DNA from: Cladosporium sp. IMV 00045 | Lineage: Eukaryota > Ascomycota > Dothideomycetes > Cladosporiales > Cladosporiaceae | Assembly: GCA_001931905.2 (NCBI GenBank) | Contig: MSJI02000407.1 | Coordinates: 1 to 16,744, forward strand | DNA: 16,744 bases | Reading direction: 5' to 3' | Shown here: one piece after another, positions 15,708 through 16,744 of the stretch | How the letters are laid out: every line of letters begins with the position of its first letter | Position numbering within the stretch: position 1 is the stretch's first letter | The notes under the pieces: model-generated | The model's input: only the letters and a program-made list of their open reading frames with translations | The model's database searches: none | What the model was told of the DNA's origin: nothing | Position numbers and translations under genes: made by a program

Positions 15708-16744
15708 TCAGTTGCCTTGTGTATCTACAAAAACCTCTGCAAATGCCTTTGATACCGCCCTGCAAGTCTGGGTCCCTGGCTGAGCCAACCATTCTGCGAA
15801 GAAATCTGCCTCGTAGATTCGCGTGACTTCATTGACGAAGTATTTGGGCTCACCATCGAGGACGGCAACACCCACATCGACGCGAGCCCCGATCTCTAAA
15901 GATTCAAAACTAGTGGACCAGTCCGGTCTGCTGCGCAGCGCCTCAAAAACGTACAGAGCAAACGCTCCGAGCTCGTCCAAGTCTATCCTCTCGCTCGTAT
16001 TCAGGTCATCAGACCAGCTTCCACCAGAACCTAGGACAGTGACGACAAGCTCTCGGTCAAGAAGTTCAATGGTATGAACGACTTGGATTACCCTTCCCCT
16101 GCGGCCACGTCTGGCCGTCGTATCTTGTACGGTGACAATGAAGACGCGGAACTCACCGATCTTCCTCAACCCGTCGACAAACTCTTGATGAAACCATCGT
16201 TCCGTGGTCTGGGCCGCCCGTCGACTGCTGATCCTACGCGCACTTGACTGGCATCTCAGATGCTTTGCAATGTCAATTGCTTTCGGTTCGAGGATTACGT
16301 GTTCGCTGCCGCAGCTGTGGCTCCTTTTCAACACCCCAACTTCACTCAGCCGACAAGTGGTCGCGGAATCGCAAGTAATTGGTCGAAATGACCAGCCTGG
16401 GTTTGTGGATTTGGCAATCTCATCCAAAGCTCGAATGTCGTCGACCTTGCCGAGAACGTGTTCGAGCTCAGCCGCTGAAGGAAAGACACGCAATGAGCTC
16501 GGTTCATACTGCTTGGTGCGTTCGTAGATGTTCTGAACATTGATGGCAGTCTTTTCATCGTATTGTCGCCAGGCTAGCATCAAGATGCTCGCCGGCTCAA
16601 TCAGCGCAGGGATTCGCGAAAGCTGCTTTCGCATCCAAATGTCATTTTGGAAATGGACCTTGCATGGGAAGCTGGCAGCCAAGATCGAGGCCGTGACGAG
16701 GGACTGGTGGGCGTGTACGTGCTCACGATCCATGAAGAGGAAAG
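15708..16744 (-). CDS. Uncharacterised fungal protein, possibly ATP-grasp-like (runs off right edge)
   Basis: The frame is open to the right edge; the first ATG in the window is at 16733-16731, but codons upstream are also open (FLF), so the N-terminus may be missing. The 341 visible residues end at TGA 15710-15708 with no intron. Landmarks: IWMRKQLSRIPALIEP (33-48); VLKRSHSCGSEHVI (134-147), like the Lys-containing nucleotide strand of ATP-grasp enzymes; ERWFHQEFVDGL and GEFRVFIV (178-200); and ARVDVGVAV...YFVNEVTRIYEADFF (283-312), whose R.D and N-E pattern resembles the ATP-grasp metal-binding end. I infer an ATP-grasp-type fold with unknown substrate. The protein resembles fungal hypothetical proteins I have seen, none with known function. 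Base composition is ordinary and no damage is visible. Confidence 0.55.
   Translation of the reverse strand, partial: FLFMDREHVHAHQSLVTASILAASFPCKVHFQNDIWMRKQLSRIPALIEPASILMLAWRQYDEKTAINVQNIYERTKQYEPSSLRVFPSAAELEHVLGKVDDIRALDEIAKSTNPGWSFRPITCDSATTCRLSEVGVLKRSHSCGSEHVILEPKAIDIAKHLRCQSSARRISSRRAAQTTERWFHQEFVDGLRKIGEFRVFIVTVQDTTARRGRRGRVIQVVHTIELLDRELVVTVLGSGGSWSDDLNTSERIDLDELGAFALYVFEALRSRPDWSTSFESLEIGARVDVGVAVLDGEPKYFVNEVTRIYEADFFAEWLAQPGTQTCRAVSKAFAEVFVDTQGN

Overview
The window looks like filamentous ascomycete DNA, possibly a Dothideomycete, although the class is a guess. The reasons are short introns of 46-67 nt with GTAAGT/GTGAGT donors and CTNAC/CTAAT branch-like sequences, fungal-type pogo, Tad1-like LINE and hAT transposons, and a large tract showing RIP-like C-to-T mutation. 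It is an accessory, transposon-rich stretch with three host-type genes. All family names come from reading motifs by eye; nothing was searched.

Layout from left to right. At 1-1022 is the 3' part of a pogo/Fot1-like DDE transposase that runs in from outside the window. At 1682-3383 is a two-exon gene for a multi-pass membrane protein. At about 3512-3820 is a non-coding array of AATGCG-headed, partly palindromic units. From about 3821 to a poly(A) run ending at 12981 lies one Tad1-like LINE: an intact ORF1 (zinc-knuckle Gag-like protein) and a broken ORF2 (endonuclease, reverse transcriptase, degraded RNase H-like region). ORF2 is split by a 3157-bp hAT transposon at 7029-10185, which has 8-bp target duplications, 21-bp terminal inverted repeats and a dead transposase on the minus strand. 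Only 31 nt after the LINE's apparent target duplication starts a three-exon gene (13025-15340) for a divergent Hsp70/actin-fold protein. At 15708-16744, on the minus strand and converging on it, is a partial gene for a possible ATP-grasp-like fungal protein.

The most striking feature is the mutation pattern. From about 7087 to about 12950 nearly every CAG/CTG trinucleotide has become TAG/CTA, while many CAA, CAC and CAT sites survive. The two ancient reading frames (hAT transposase about 830 codons, ORF2 C-terminal half about 860 codons) carry dozens of TAG/TAA codons but no indels. The first 3.2 kb of the same LINE (3821-7028) are free of this pattern. The edge falls within about 60 bp of the hAT left end, and the two copies of the hAT target duplication record the direction of change (ATGGACGT on the left, ATAGACGT on the right).

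Inferred order of events: the LINE inserted just upstream of the Hsp70-like gene, separating it from the AATGCG repeat array; a hAT element then jumped into ORF2 between the endonuclease and reverse transcriptase domains; then a RIP-like process hit the hAT and the LINE 3' part.
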